Shown here: positions 1 through 7,932 of the stretch, one piece after another
Position numbering within the stretch: the stretch's first letter is position 1
How the letters are laid out: every line of letters starts with the position of its first letter
Assembly (NCBI GenBank): GCA_021160245.1
Contig: JAGHCW010000197.1
Coordinates: 1-12,641, forward strand
Reading direction: 5' to 3'
DNA from: a bacterium
GTDB taxonomy: Bacteria; B130-G9
DNA: 12,641 nt
Position numbers and translations under genes: made by a program
The notes under the pieces: model-generated
The model's input: only the letters and a program-made list of their open reading frames with translations
Told to the model about the DNA's origin: nothing
Database searches by the model: none

Positions 1-1
1 G

Positions 2-136
2 CGAGGCCATCTTGCCAGCCGGCGGACGGTCTCTTTGGCCGCAATCGCGACTAGCCATGACGGCTTTGACGCGGAGACCACCCGCGCTAAAGTCCTTATG
101 CGCCTCGAGGATAAGATACCCATAACAGCATATTAG
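2..136 (+). CDS. Possible C-terminal end of an unrecognised protein (partial, 5' end outside window)
   Basis: From base 2 one frame stays open for 44 codons to a TAG at 134-136, ending in ...DKIPITAY. Third positions are mostly G or C, as in the real genes nearby. The frame contains a helix-like stretch (DAETTRAKVLMRL). The segment is too short to name. It loosely recalls the C-terminal helix of asparaginase-type proteins, but that is only an impression. The other two frames close at about 54 and 122, so this frame runs longest. It may be the tail of a gene upstream of the window, or chance. Confidence 0.35.
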   Translation, partial: RGHLASRRTVSLAAIATSHDGFDAETTRAKVLMRLEDKIPITAY

Positions 137-219
137 CAGGAATTGCCGCATTGGGAATATAGAGATTGGTTCCTTGAATGATCACGCGCCCATCAGCCCC
201 TTCTGCATATTTTGTCCTA

Positions 220-246
220 TTGAAATGCAACCACATCCTGTATTAT
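220..246 (+). promoter_or_regulatory. Candidate promoter for the dgt directon
   Basis: TTGAAA (220-225) and TATTAT (241-246) resemble sigma70 -35 and -10 boxes, but the spacer is only 15 bp. A second TATTAT lies at 255-260. The surrounding stretch (about 205-265) is clearly more AT-rich than the coding DNA, as expected for a promoter region. It lies about 60 bp upstream of the chosen dgt start. Weak evidence. Confidence 0.25.
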
Positions 247-294
247 CAATAGAGTATTATTGAATGGCGGTGGTTAAGACATCGAATGCGCGTT

Positions 295-301
295 GAGAGG
301 A
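295..301 (+). promoter_or_regulatory. Ribosome binding site that favours the GTG start of dgt
   Basis: GAGAGGA at 295-301 lies 6 nt before GTG 308. It overlaps or abuts the alternative TTG 293 and ATG 302 starts and cannot serve either. This makes GTG 308 the best-supported start. Confidence 0.55.
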
Positions 302-307
302 ATGCAG

Positions 308-1369
308 GTGGAAACGCTTAGGGAGCAGATCGAGGAAAGAGAGGGTCAATTTCTCTGCGATAAGGCTATGCTGAGCCGTAACAGCCGAGGCCGAAAGCGA
401 GACGAGTCGGAATGCGACATTCGGACCTGTTTCCAGCGTGACAGGGACAGGATCATCCACAGCAAGTCGTTCAGGCGATTGATGCACAAGACCCAAGTAT
501 TCTTAAAGCCTCGAGATGACCATTACCGAACTAGGTTGACACACACGCTCGAGGTCGGTCAGATAGCGCGGACAATATCACGGGCGCTGCGACTGAACGA
601 GGACCTGGTTGAGGCGATTGCCATGGGTCACGATCTCGGTCACACGCCATTTGGACACTCGGGAGAGGCAGCGCTGCAAGAGGTTCATCCGGGGGGGTTT
701 GAGCATCCGGAGCAATCGCTGAGGGTTGTGGACTGTCTTGAGCGGCAGGGCAAAGGCCTGAACCTCACGTTTGAGGTTCGCGATGGAATCGTCAGGCACT
801 CAAAGGGCTTATCGGACCTTATCCCTAGTGACAAGAGCGGACTGCCTCGAACGCTTGAGGGTCAGATTGTTAGGATATCGGACATCATCGCTTACGTAAA
901 TCACGACATCGACGACGCCATACGTGCCGGACTTCTGACGCCGGAGTCCATCCCCAGTGAGCTCAGCTCCGTAATTGGAACAACTCACTCCGGGAGAATC
1001 GGCGTGATGGTCAATGATGTTATCCGGGCAACCTGGGACGTTGGAATGGAGTTCATCGCCATGAGCGGCAGAATATGTGAGGCAACGGAGCGGCTGCGCG
1101 CATTTCTGCATCGGGAGGTCTATAACAACCCAACGTCCGTTGAGCAGTTCGACAAGGCCAAGAGGCTTTTGAAGCGGCTTTATCAATACTACCTCGAGCA
1201 TTTGCATCTTGTGCCTACGCCACGATTTCAGCCCAAATCGGAGAATGCTAATCAGATTGTTTGCGACTATATAGCTGGGATGACGGACGGGTTTGCCATA
1301 TTGTGTTATGAGGATGTTTTTATACCGAGACCGTGGGCACGAGCGGAGGGCGGAGATGTTTATACCTGA
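308..1369 (+). CDS. dgt: Deoxyguanosinetriphosphate triphosphohydrolase (HD-domain dNTPase)
   Basis: Cytosolic HD-superfamily enzyme that hydrolyses dGTP, or dNTPs more broadly, to deoxynucleoside and triphosphate, adjusting dNTP pools. With the GTG start the product is 353 aa. It opens METLREQIEERE and then has the family N-terminal signature SRGR...CDIRTCFQRDRDRIIHSKSFRRL..KTQVF. The metal-binding HD motif is H79 (RLTHTLEV), then H108-D109 in MGHDLGHTPFGHSGE, followed by FEHPEQS and LTFEVRDGIVRHSKG. The last metal-ligand region is VRISDIIAYVNHDIDDAI. The length fits the shorter bacterial dGTPase-like branch rather than the roughly 500-aa E. coli Dgt. In-frame alternatives are ATG 302 and TTG 293, but the Shine-Dalgarno site fits GTG 308. 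The 3' end overlaps the next gene by 14 bp, so translational coupling is likely. Family assignment is secure; substrate preference is not determined. Confidence 0.93.
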   Translation: METLREQIEEREGQFLCDKAMLSRNSRGRKRDESECDIRTCFQRDRDRIIHSKSFRRLMHKTQVFLKPRDDHYRTRLTHTLEVGQIARTISRALRLNEDLVEAIAMGHDLGHTPFGHSGEAALQEVHPGGFEHPEQSLRVVDCLERQGKGLNLTFEVRDGIVRHSKGLSDLIPSDKSGLPRTLEGQIVRISDIIAYVNHDIDDAIRAGLLTPESIPSELSSVIGTTHSGRIGVMVNDVIRATWDVGMEFIAMSGRICEATERLRAFLHREVYNNPTSVEQFDKAKRLLKRLYQYYLEHLHLVPTPRFQPKSENANQIVCDYIAGMTDGFAILCYEDVFIPRPWARAEGGDVYT

Positions 1370-2225
1370 GATTGACCTTCATCTTCATTCCAACGCCTCA
1401 GACGGGACCGAGACCCCTTCGGTTCTGGTTCGCATGGCGAGTGAGCTCGGGCTTGCGGCAATATCGCTCACCGACCATGACACCATTGAGGGCGTCGCTG
1501 AGGCCATGAGCGAGGGTGAGCGACTGGGCGTCGAGGTCATTCCCGGCATTGAGCTCAATTCCTTCTTCATGGGGCGTCCCGTTCATATTCTGGGCCTCCT
1601 TATTGACCCGGCGAGTGATTCCCTGAGAGATTTTGCGGCGAGGCGGCGCGAGGCGCGCCTCGTGAGGGCGAGGGAGATGATTCGAAGGCTTGCCGAGGCG
1701 GGGAAGCCAATCGATATGGACTTGGTGCTTAAGACAGCCGAGGGGGGCATAGTCGGCCGAGTGCATATCGCCCGTGCCCTTGTTCAGCGCGGCGCCGCTG
1801 CATCCGTGTCCGAGGCTTTCAAGAGCTACGTGAGACGAGGCTCGCCATACTATGTGTCGCTGGACAAACCGACCCCCGAGCAGGTGATCGCTGTGATACA
1901 AGATGCCGGGGGTATTGCCGCGCTTGCGCATCCGATCTTCATCCCAGATGATGTTCTGACTTCCCTGCTTCCGATCATCCTCAGCGCCGGCATCGGCGCG
2001 GTAGAGGTGCTTTGCGGCCTGAACAAGGACAAGGCTCAGGATATAGAAAAGCACTTGCAGCGGTGCTCGGAGATGTCTGCGTTTGCAGCGGAGCACAACC
2101 TTGCGCGATGCGGAGGCTCCGATTACCACGGGCTCTCGGTGAAGGGCATCCGGCTGGGTTCCGCTCATGTGCCAATTCAGTTTCTCGAGGAACTGAAGGA
2201 GAAGCACCGTGCGATGCAAGGATGA
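1356..2225 (+). CDS. PHP-domain phosphoesterase, RNase AM / YciV-type
   Basis: Cytosolic metal-dependent phosphoesterase of the PHP family, 289 aa. The PHP metal ligands are in order: H9 and H11 (DLHLHSNASDG), D16, D40-H41 (SLTDHDTIEG), E66 (PGIELN), H77 (VHILG), H192 (AALAHP), and D256 with H258 (GGSDYHG). The segments VGRVHIARALV and PYYVSLDKPTPEQVI match the group that includes E. coli RNase AM (Rnm/YciV), a 5'-3' exoribonuclease/3',5'-nucleotide bisphosphatase. ATG 1356 has a strong GGAGGG site (1345-1350) 5 nt upstream; the open frame extends to 1293 but that part lies inside dgt. It overlaps the dgt stop by 14 bp. The exact substrate (short RNA or pNp) is inferred from the family. Confidence 0.88.
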   Translation: MFIPEIDLHLHSNASDGTETPSVLVRMASELGLAAISLTDHDTIEGVAEAMSEGERLGVEVIPGIELNSFFMGRPVHILGLLIDPASDSLRDFAARRREARLVRAREMIRRLAEAGKPIDMDLVLKTAEGGIVGRVHIARALVQRGAAASVSEAFKSYVRRGSPYYVSLDKPTPEQVIAVIQDAGGIAALAHPIFIPDDVLTSLLPIILSAGIGAVEVLCGLNKDKAQDIEKHLQRCSEMSAFAAEHNLARCGGSDYHGLSVKGIRLGSAHVPIQFLEELKEKHRAMQG

Positions 2226-2275
2226 CACCAGTTTCACAGAACCGCGATGGCGATACTGACATCTTGGATGGCTCG

Positions 2276-3418
2276 ATGAACCACGAGCTTGAGGCCATTG
2301 TGGTCGGCGCGGGCCCGGCGGGAGGCATCTGCGCTCTTGAGCTCGCGTCCGCCGGAATCGATGTGGCTCTGCTCGAGAAAGAGGCCCTCCCGCGCTTTAA
2401 GCTATGCGCCGGTGGCTTCAGCGAGAGGGCACAAGATTTGCTGGGGCTGGATATCTCAGACGCCATCACAAACAAGGTCGAGGCGGTGGATTTCCTGGGC
2501 AAACATCGCTCTCGTCTCCGCAAGGATTCCACCAGCATCTTCGGCTCAATAGTCGACCGGAAACTCTTCGACGCGATCATTGTGGACGAGGCGCGCCTCG
2601 CTGGATGCGCCGTTTATGACGGTGCGGGGGCCCACTCGATTGAGCGTGAGGGTGGTTTATTCCGGGTGGCCACGCAAGACGGGCGCACGTTCACGAGCAA
2701 GGCCCTTGTGGGGGCGGACGGTTCCCGCTCAGTTGTCCGGCGCCATCTTGGCTTGCCTAATTTGAGGCGCCGAGGCGTAACCGTGATGTTTGAGCTCTTG
2801 CCTAATACGGATGTGAACCTTGAGAGCACAACGATCAAGCTCGATTTCGGCGTGGTTGATCACGGATATATGTGGATATTTCCGTTCGGCAAGGGCCTAT
2901 CTGTTGGAGCTGTAACCTCAAATAACTACTTGCCCGGCGCGAGGGCGAAGGTCTTGGAGTACATTGAGGACGACGAGGCGCTCTCATCGGGTTTCGATGT
3001 AAAATTTCTGGGTGGGTGTGTGGTTCCATATTGGACAGGCGAGCGTCGTGTCGGAGACGGGGGTTGCCTTCTTGCGGGCGATGCCGCCGGCCTTGTGGAC
3101 GCCTTCATGGGGGAGGGCTTGAGCTGGGCCATCTTGAGCGGTCGTATCGCGGCTGAAGCCATCATCACGCAGCGTGGGGCCGGGCGTGGGCCGCTTGGCC
3201 TACATGCGAGATACGCCACCGCGTTGAGACGCGAAGTCCTGCCCGAGCTGAGAAAGGCCTATTGGTTCGGGCGCCTCGCCTACAAGTATAAAGAGCCCAT
3301 TTTCAAACTCGTTTCGAGACTGAGCTTCGATGGTGATGTCTTCACTAAGATGACGAGGAGCAGGGTCTCCTATAGGGCACTCATCGCTCGAATGTTCAGG
3401 CAGTTGATCCGCTTTTAG
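2276..3418 (+). CDS. FAD-dependent geranylgeranyl reductase family oxidoreductase
   Basis: Flavoprotein of the geranylgeranyl reductase/digeranylgeranylglycerophospholipid reductase family, which saturates isoprenoid double bonds or acts on related hydrophobic substrates. The product is 380 aa from ATG 2276. The Rossmann FAD motif GAGPAGG is at about residues 11-17, with ELASAGIDVALLEKE closing the first beta-alpha-beta unit. The family motif PRFKLCAGGFSERA follows, where the usual form is KxCGGG. VGADGSRSVVRR and LLAGDAAGLVDAFMGEGLSWA are the later FAD-contact motifs. ATG 2222 overlaps the PHP stop as ATGA and would add 18 residues. I prefer 2276 because it puts the dinucleotide fold at the expected distance from the N-terminus, though neither site has a strong Shine-Dalgarno. 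The substrate cannot be read from the sequence; a quinone or membrane-lipid isoprenoid is plausible. Confidence 0.85.
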   Translation: MNHELEAIVVGAGPAGGICALELASAGIDVALLEKEALPRFKLCAGGFSERAQDLLGLDISDAITNKVEAVDFLGKHRSRLRKDSTSIFGSIVDRKLFDAIIVDEARLAGCAVYDGAGAHSIEREGGLFRVATQDGRTFTSKALVGADGSRSVVRRHLGLPNLRRRGVTVMFELLPNTDVNLESTTIKLDFGVVDHGYMWIFPFGKGLSVGAVTSNNYLPGARAKVLEYIEDDEALSSGFDVKFLGGCVVPYWTGERRVGDGGCLLAGDAAGLVDAFMGEGLSWAILSGRIAAEAIITQRGAGRGPLGLHARYATALRREVLPELRKAYWFGRLAYKYKEPIFKLVSRLSFDGDVFTKMTRSRVSYRALIARMFRQLIRF

Positions 3419-3476
3419 AGATATACGCGCCGGCAGTTAATCGATCTGATGCTAAATCGACGGGGATAATGGTCGG

Positions 3477-5792
3477 ATGACAGGTCTCGGTCCATTCATT
3501 GAGAAGATGATGACCTCAAAAGAGGCCGAGCGATGTATCGCCGCGAGCTGTGAGATTGCAGGGAAGGCCGCCCGATATGTCTCAGTTGCGCCGCCTTTGC
3601 CGGACCCACTCCTCCGGGGCCTCTCTGCTATCGGGATTGAGAAGTTGTACTCCCACCAGGCGGCGGCTATTGAGTCGGTGCGTCAAGGCCGGGACATTGT
3701 CGTTGTAACTTCGACGGCCAGCGGCAAATCGCTTTGCTACAATTTACCTATTCTCGAATCGCTGCTTTTCGACCCTTCCGGCAAGGCCGTTCTCATGTTC
3801 CCGACCAAGGCGCTCTCTTATGACCAGCAGGCGGCGCTGCAAGGTCTGGTTGCATCGGAACCCGAGCTGTCTGGGCGGGTCGTGTCTGGGGTATATGATG
3901 GCGATACGCCGAGCCACGCGCGAAGGAAAGTGCGAGAGAGGGCCAACGTTCTCATCACAAACCCGGACATGCTTCATCAGGGCATTCTGCCACATCATTC
4001 TCGCTGGGCGGGCCTCTTCTCGGGACTTAGGTTCGTCGTTTTGGATGAACTGCACACCTATCGGGGCATCTTCGGCTCGAATGTCGCGAATGTTATTCGA
4101 AGGCTACAACGAATTTGTGAACAATACGGCGCCAAGCCTCAGTTTATTTGCTGTTCGGCAACGATCAACAATCCCAAAGAACTTGCATCGAGGCTTACGG
4201 GCCGTCCGGTTGACCTGATAGACGACGATGGCGCGCCGCAGAGCAAAAGGCATTTCATTATATGGAACGCGCCCCCCGTTGACGCTAACGGACTGATCAG
4301 GCCGACCCGGGCGGGTCAGGCGGAGCGGCTAATATCCGAACTAATGTCCGCTGATGTGCAGACAATCGCCTTCACAAGAACCCGTATGGGTGCTGAGATT
4401 CTCTCGAAGAACATAAAGGCTCGCCTTGAGAAGCAAAAGAGTCCCCTTGCGGACCGCGTTAAGCCCTATCGAGGAGGCTACCTAGCCGAGAAGAGGCGCA
4501 GGACTGAGTCGGACCTGATGAAGCGGAAGCTGCTCGCGGTCGTAAGTACCTCGGCACTTCAGCTTGGGGTTGACATAGGGTCGCTGCAAGGGTGCGTCAT
4601 AGTCGGTTACCCCGGCACCATAGCCGGAACATGGCAGCAGGCGGGGCGTGCCGGACGAAAGCAGGGCGCGTCTCTTGCGATACTCGTGGCGGGGGCAGAC
4701 CCAGTCGATCAATACATCGCCCAGAACCCCTCCTACATCTTCGACCGGAACCCGGAGGATGCCGTCATAGACCCGATGAATCCATACATTCTCACCCAGC
4801 ATATATGTTGTGCCGCTATGGAGAGACCACTTAGGGAGGAGGACGAGGCCTTCTTTGGCCCTATGTTCAGGTCGATTGTGAAACTCCTCTCGGACTGTCA
4901 GAAACTAAAACGTATCGGCGAGACCTGGTTCTGGTCAACTGATGAATACCCATCCGGGCAGGCCGGGCTTCGAACCGTGAGCGGCAAGAAACTCACAATA
5001 CAGGCTTGGGATATGACCCATTCCGGCGACGTGGTGGGCGAGATTGACGCCGCCAGCGTTCCGTTCATAGCGCATCCCGAGGCAGTCTATCTGCATGAGG
5101 GTGAGACGTTCCTTGTGGCACATGTCGATTATGGCAGAGGCATCGTGACGGTTCAGCAGGAAGATGTCGGATATTTCACGACGCCAGTTGTCAGCACGTC
5201 GATAGACCTTAAGGAAACATACGAAAAAAAAGAGCTGCGCGGCCTCACGATCGCCTGGACGTCGGTATCCGTGACGTCTCAGACGACAGGATACATGAGG
5301 CGCCGGTTCTCGACGTTTGAGAATCTCGGGACATACGAGGTCTCGCTTGAGCCCGTTATCCTTGACACTGTGGCGACCTACATTATGATCGATGAGAGCT
5401 TGAGGGATGCTCTTGCGCTTGAGAATCTGCCGGCGGTTGGTGGCATTGTGGGTTTGAAGAATCTACTCTCCGTTGTGGTTCCACTGATTGCTATGTGTGA
5501 CAGGCTCGACATCGGGATTGTGCTTGATTCCGAGAACTTGGGCGAGCAGGCTATCTTCGTATTCGACAGGTTTGACGGGGGACTGGGCTTCTCCGAGAGA
5601 GTTATGGACAGGATTGAGGAGGTTCTCGCGATGTGCCTCAAGGTGGTGTGTGGATGCCCCTGCAAGAGGGGGTGCCCATCCTGTGTCGGGATCGCGGACC
5701 CATCGACCGAGTCGCCTGTGCTTCCAGAAAGTATGCAGTCAAAAAGAAAGAGCGCCACGAGGAGATTGCTGGAGCTTGCGCTGGATGAATAG
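3477..5792 (+). CDS. DEAD/DEAH-box helicase with C-terminal Cys-motif domain (MrfA/YprA, DUF1998 type)
   Basis: SF2 helicase, 771 aa. Motifs in order: TSTASGKS (Walker A, about 78-85), PTKAL (109-113), TNPDML (161-166), DELH (190-193, the DExH variant), SAT (227-229), STSALQLGVDIG (about 357-368) and QQAGRAGR (387-394). The C-terminal third ends in a Cys cluster C725/C727/C729/C733/C736 (CGCPCKRGCPSCVG), the metal-binding signature of the DUF1998/MrfA region. B. subtilis MrfA acts with MrfB in mitomycin C repair, so a DNA-repair role is inferred. No MrfB-like exonuclease is seen next to it. The start is ATG 3477 with GGGGA about 10 nt upstream; ATG 3507 and 3510 are in-frame alternatives. It follows the reductase by 58 bp and precedes the shell gene by 13 bp, so it is likely in the same transcript. 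Confidence 0.9.
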   Translation: MTGLGPFIEKMMTSKEAERCIAASCEIAGKAARYVSVAPPLPDPLLRGLSAIGIEKLYSHQAAAIESVRQGRDIVVVTSTASGKSLCYNLPILESLLFDPSGKAVLMFPTKALSYDQQAALQGLVASEPELSGRVVSGVYDGDTPSHARRKVRERANVLITNPDMLHQGILPHHSRWAGLFSGLRFVVLDELHTYRGIFGSNVANVIRRLQRICEQYGAKPQFICCSATINNPKELASRLTGRPVDLIDDDGAPQSKRHFIIWNAPPVDANGLIRPTRAGQAERLISELMSADVQTIAFTRTRMGAEILSKNIKARLEKQKSPLADRVKPYRGGYLAEKRRRTESDLMKRKLLAVVSTSALQLGVDIGSLQGCVIVGYPGTIAGTWQQAGRAGRKQGASLAILVAGADPVDQYIAQNPSYIFDRNPEDAVIDPMNPYILTQHICCAAMERPLREEDEAFFGPMFRSIVKLLSDCQKLKRIGETWFWSTDEYPSGQAGLRTVSGKKLTIQAWDMTHSGDVVGEIDAASVPFIAHPEAVYLHEGETFLVAHVDYGRGIVTVQQEDVGYFTTPVVSTSIDLKETYEKKELRGLTIAWTSVSVTSQTTGYMRRRFSTFENLGTYEVSLEPVILDTVATYIMIDESLRDALALENLPAVGGIVGLKNLLSVVVPLIAMCDRLDIGIVLDSENLGEQAIFVFDRFDGGLGFSERVMDRIEEVLAMCLKVVCGCPCKRGCPSCVGIADPSTESPVLPESMQSKRKSATRRLLELALDE

Positions 5793-5794
5793 AT

Positions 5795-5800
5795 AGGTGA
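5795..5800 (+). promoter_or_regulatory. Ribosome binding site that favours a TTG start for the BMC-T gene
   Basis: AGGTGA at 5795-5800 lies just past the helicase stop and 5 nt before TTG 5806. The alternative GTG at 5797 falls inside this motif and has no site of its own. A start at TTG 5806 gives 184 aa, the same length as Salmonella PduT as I recall it. Confidence 0.55.
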
Positions 5801-5805
5801 ACAAG

Positions 5806-6360
5806 TTGGATAGACCCACAAGTATCGGGCTCCTTGAGCTCAACAGCGTCGCCATTGGGATTAAAGCCTGCGACGTCATGCTAAAGGCGGCGTTTGTGAA
5901 GCTCTTGCGGGCTACCACAATCTGCCCCGGCAAATACGTGATCATGGTCTATGGCGGTGTGGACGCAGTCAGCGCCTCGGTCCGAGATGGCCGCGACGCT
6001 GGCGGGGAAAACGTCATCGATCACCTGATCATCCCGAATATCCACTCGTCCGTAATCCCGGCCATTGCTGCCGTAACCGAGGTTCAAGAGGTGGATGCGG
6101 TCGGCGTCATAGAGACCTTCTCGGCCGCATCCGCCATCGTCGCGGGGGACCTTGCGGCAAAAGCGGCGGACGTTCAGCTGATAGAGGTCAGGCTCGCAAA
6201 TGGCCTGGGCGGAAAGTCGTTCGTCGTTCTGACGGGTGATGTGTCGGCCGTTCAGGCTGCTATAGCTGCTGGTTCCGCCCATCCAAAGGAGCAGGGACTA
6301 TTCGTTCAAAGCGTCGTCATCCCGTCGCCTCACGAAGAGCTCAAGGATGCGCTGCTATAA
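5806..6360 (+). CDS. Tandem-domain bacterial microcompartment shell protein (BMC-T, PduT type with Fe-S pore cysteine)
   Basis: Structural shell protein forming pseudohexameric trimers in a microcompartment facet. Two BMC domains are visible: about residues 6-90 (IGLLELNSVAIGIKACDVMLKAA...) and about 98-180 (AVGVIETFSAASAIVAGDLAAKAADVQ...). The first carries ICPGKY with Cys40 where PduT has ICPGKF with Cys38, the ligand of the [4Fe-4S] cluster in its trimer pore. A similar Fe-S site is therefore likely here, with a role in electron or cluster transfer across a shell. NIHSSVIPAI between the domains and VIPSPHEEL near the end also match PduT. TTG 5806 is chosen from the AGGTGA site; GTG 5797 would add three residues. 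It lies 13 bp after the helicase, at the end of a directon with no other visible BMC function. Family assignment is secure; cargo is unknown. Confidence 0.92.
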   Translation: MDRPTSIGLLELNSVAIGIKACDVMLKAAFVKLLRATTICPGKYVIMVYGGVDAVSASVRDGRDAGGENVIDHLIIPNIHSSVIPAIAAVTEVQEVDAVGVIETFSAASAIVAGDLAAKAADVQLIEVRLANGLGGKSFVVLTGDVSAVQAAIAAGSAHPKEQGLFVQSVVIPSPHEELKDALL

Positions 6361-6361
6361 T

Positions 6362-6383
6362 CCAGATGCGTACGTTCATCTGG
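6362..6383. terminator. Hairpin between convergent genes, possible terminator
   Basis: CCAGATG (6362-6368), an 8-nt loop and CATCTGG (6377-6383) form a perfect 7-bp stem starting 2 nt after the BMC-T stop. The next gene converges on it. No T-tract follows on either strand, so this is not a classical intrinsic terminator. It could be a transcript-end hairpin. Confidence 0.35.
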
Positions 6384-6440
6384 CCGGACAACTCGGATAG
6401 CTCGGCCGTCAGAAAACAACGCGATTTGCTGCTTCCGTGA

Positions 6441-7883
6441 TCAATCGGCGCCCGGCTGCTGCGCCTCAATGGTCTTCTGCTCGCCCGAGGCGTCTTGATA
6501 CGGCTCTATGCCCAGACCTTCCATGATCACCTCAATTAGGGCGATGGCTTTGTGTTCCAGCGGCAGCACTTCCTTGAGCACCTCGGCCTGCTTGTTGCGC
6601 ATTTCCTGTGTCCACGCCTCATAGTTAACGGTGAAAGGAGACGGGATGTTTTCCTCACCCTCCTTTAACAGCTCGACCTGCTGGGCGTAGATGTCGGCCA
6701 GCCGCAGGACACTTTCTCGCATGCAGCCAAACACGCCGGCGTATGTCTTCAAAAACTTGACCGCCTCCCCTCTGTCGGCTATGAAGCGCTGATATATCCA
6801 GTGGTTACCGAGTAATATGTTATCGTGTTCTTGTGTGGAGATAGAGGCGATTGAGGCCTCATTGCCGAGGAAATCTATCCAATGCTCAAGAGCGCTTGGC
6901 CCCGAATAATACGTGTCAAACTTCTTCGTTGTTCCCGCCTTGTAGGCTATCGCGAGCGATTGACGGACGGCCTCCTCGCCGGAGAGCGACTCGGATTTCT
7001 CCCCGAGGACCGCGGCCACCCACGGCGTCTTCTCAGCGATGTTGTAGTCATTCATCTCGCCATCAAAGCAGGAACGGCAGAAAAAGTCGCGCTTGCCGTT
7101 CTGGTAGCCGGTGATTATACCCCACTCGGGGACATATACGATGTCGATGCCGATAACGGGCAGGCCCCTGTCTATGCTCTTGATGATCTGCTGCCTCATC
7201 TCATCCTCGGTTAAGGCCTTCGGATCTACAGAATTCTCGCCTATCATCTCAAACCACTCTACTTCGCGCCCAAGCGCCTTAAGCAACTGCTTGGTGCAAT
7301 TGAGGCCCACACCGGGGTCCGGTGAGCTTGGGCATAGCTGCTCGTGAACTTGCAGTCTGAAGGCGCTGCCGGAGATGCCCATTAAGTAGTTGTAGTTGTG
7401 CTGCTCGCCGAAATGGGCCAGAACGCGCCTCGCACAAGCTATGAAGCTGCTTAGCTCGTTGCTCTCCATTGAGAGCGGCTCAATCCCCTCGATTATCTTC
7501 GCGTCCGGCATTCGATGGACCTTCGTCACTGTCTTGAGAGATACGCCGATCCTGCCGGGCGCAAGCGTGATGTCGATCTTCTCTTCGCCGCGTCGAATGA
7601 CAAGGCCGATGTCAGCCTTTCCGCCGGCGGCCTCGATGGCCGTGTGCAGGTCGAAGAGGCTTTCTATGGGCTTGCCGTCATACATAAGAATAACGTCGCC
7701 TGGCTTCAAGCCCTTGCTATCCGCCTGGCTTCTCGGGACCAATTGCTCGACCTCAATGTAACGCTCGACGGACTTCGGCGGCGCTGTGACCGCGGTCGTC
7801 TCCTGAACCTGATTACCTGCACAGCCCCAAAGAACCGCGACAGAAAGCAGCAATATGCAAAATAAACTCGCTTGCCTCATCAT
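6441..7883 (-). CDS. PDZ-domain lipoprotein with BtrH-N-like / papain-like C-terminal region
   Basis: Predicted envelope lipoprotein, 480 aa. The N-terminus is MMRQ followed by a hydrophobic run ending in a lipobox-like LWGC with Cys21 (Trp at -2 is unusual). A PDZ domain spans about residues 41-117 (SKGLKPGDVILMYDGKPIESLFDL). From about 145 the protein has FIACARRVLAHFG, NYLMGISGSAFRLQVHE and PVIGIDIVYVPEWGIITGYQ. These resemble the BtrH-N/C39-like cysteine-hydrolase or acyltransferase fold, with Cys150 as a possible nucleophile. The region after 300 is helical and unrecognised. ATG 7883 has GAGGAG (7891-7896) 7 nt upstream. PDZ and lipid-anchor calls are well supported; the C-terminal call is tentative and no substrate is proposed. 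It probably has its own promoter, since a 206-bp gap separates it from the next upstream gene. Confidence 0.8.
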   Translation of the reverse strand: MMRQASLFCILLLSVAVLWGCAGNQVQETTAVTAPPKSVERYIEVEQLVPRSQADSKGLKPGDVILMYDGKPIESLFDLHTAIEAAGGKADIGLVIRRGEEKIDITLAPGRIGVSLKTVTKVHRMPDAKIIEGIEPLSMESNELSSFIACARRVLAHFGEQHNYNYLMGISGSAFRLQVHEQLCPSSPDPGVGLNCTKQLLKALGREVEWFEMIGENSVDPKALTEDEMRQQIIKSIDRGLPVIGIDIVYVPEWGIITGYQNGKRDFFCRSCFDGEMNDYNIAEKTPWVAAVLGEKSESLSGEEAVRQSLAIAYKAGTTKKFDTYYSGPSALEHWIDFLGNEASIASISTQEHDNILLGNHWIYQRFIADRGEAVKFLKTYAGVFGCMRESVLRLADIYAQQVELLKEGEENIPSPFTVNYEAWTQEMRNKQAEVLKEVLPLEHKAIALIEVIMEGLGIEPYQDASGEQKTIEAQQPGAD

Positions 7884-7918
7884 TTTTCATCTCCTCAATG
7901 TTGAAAAAGGTATATAGA

Positions 7919-7931
7919 TTGATGTCATCAA
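7919..7931. promoter_or_regulatory. Palindrome upstream of the PDZ lipoprotein
   Basis: TTGATG-T-CATCAA is a perfect 6+1+6 dyad 35 bp upstream of the lipoprotein ATG, next to the AT-rich stretch at about 7900-7918. It sits where an operator could be. No known factor is assigned. Confidence 0.25.
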
Positions 7932-7932
7932 C

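Noticed and set aside
1398-2237. 279-codon open frame on the - strand
   Set aside because: It lies wholly antisense to the PHP phosphoesterase gene, whose catalytic motifs are complete. Its translation is Arg/His/Pro-rich without domain motifs; a shadow frame.
1981-2580. 199-codon open frame on the - strand
   Set aside because: Antisense to the PHP and geranylgeranyl-reductase genes. Its Ser/Pro/Arg-rich composition is typical of shadow frames in GC-rich DNA.
5730-5789. C-terminal helix of the helicase (KSATRRLLELALDE) as a microcompartment encapsulation peptide
   Set aside because: It follows a Pro/Ser-rich linker and is amphipathic. However, MrfA-type helicases commonly end in a similar helix after the Cys cluster, so proximity to the BMC-T gene is not enough.
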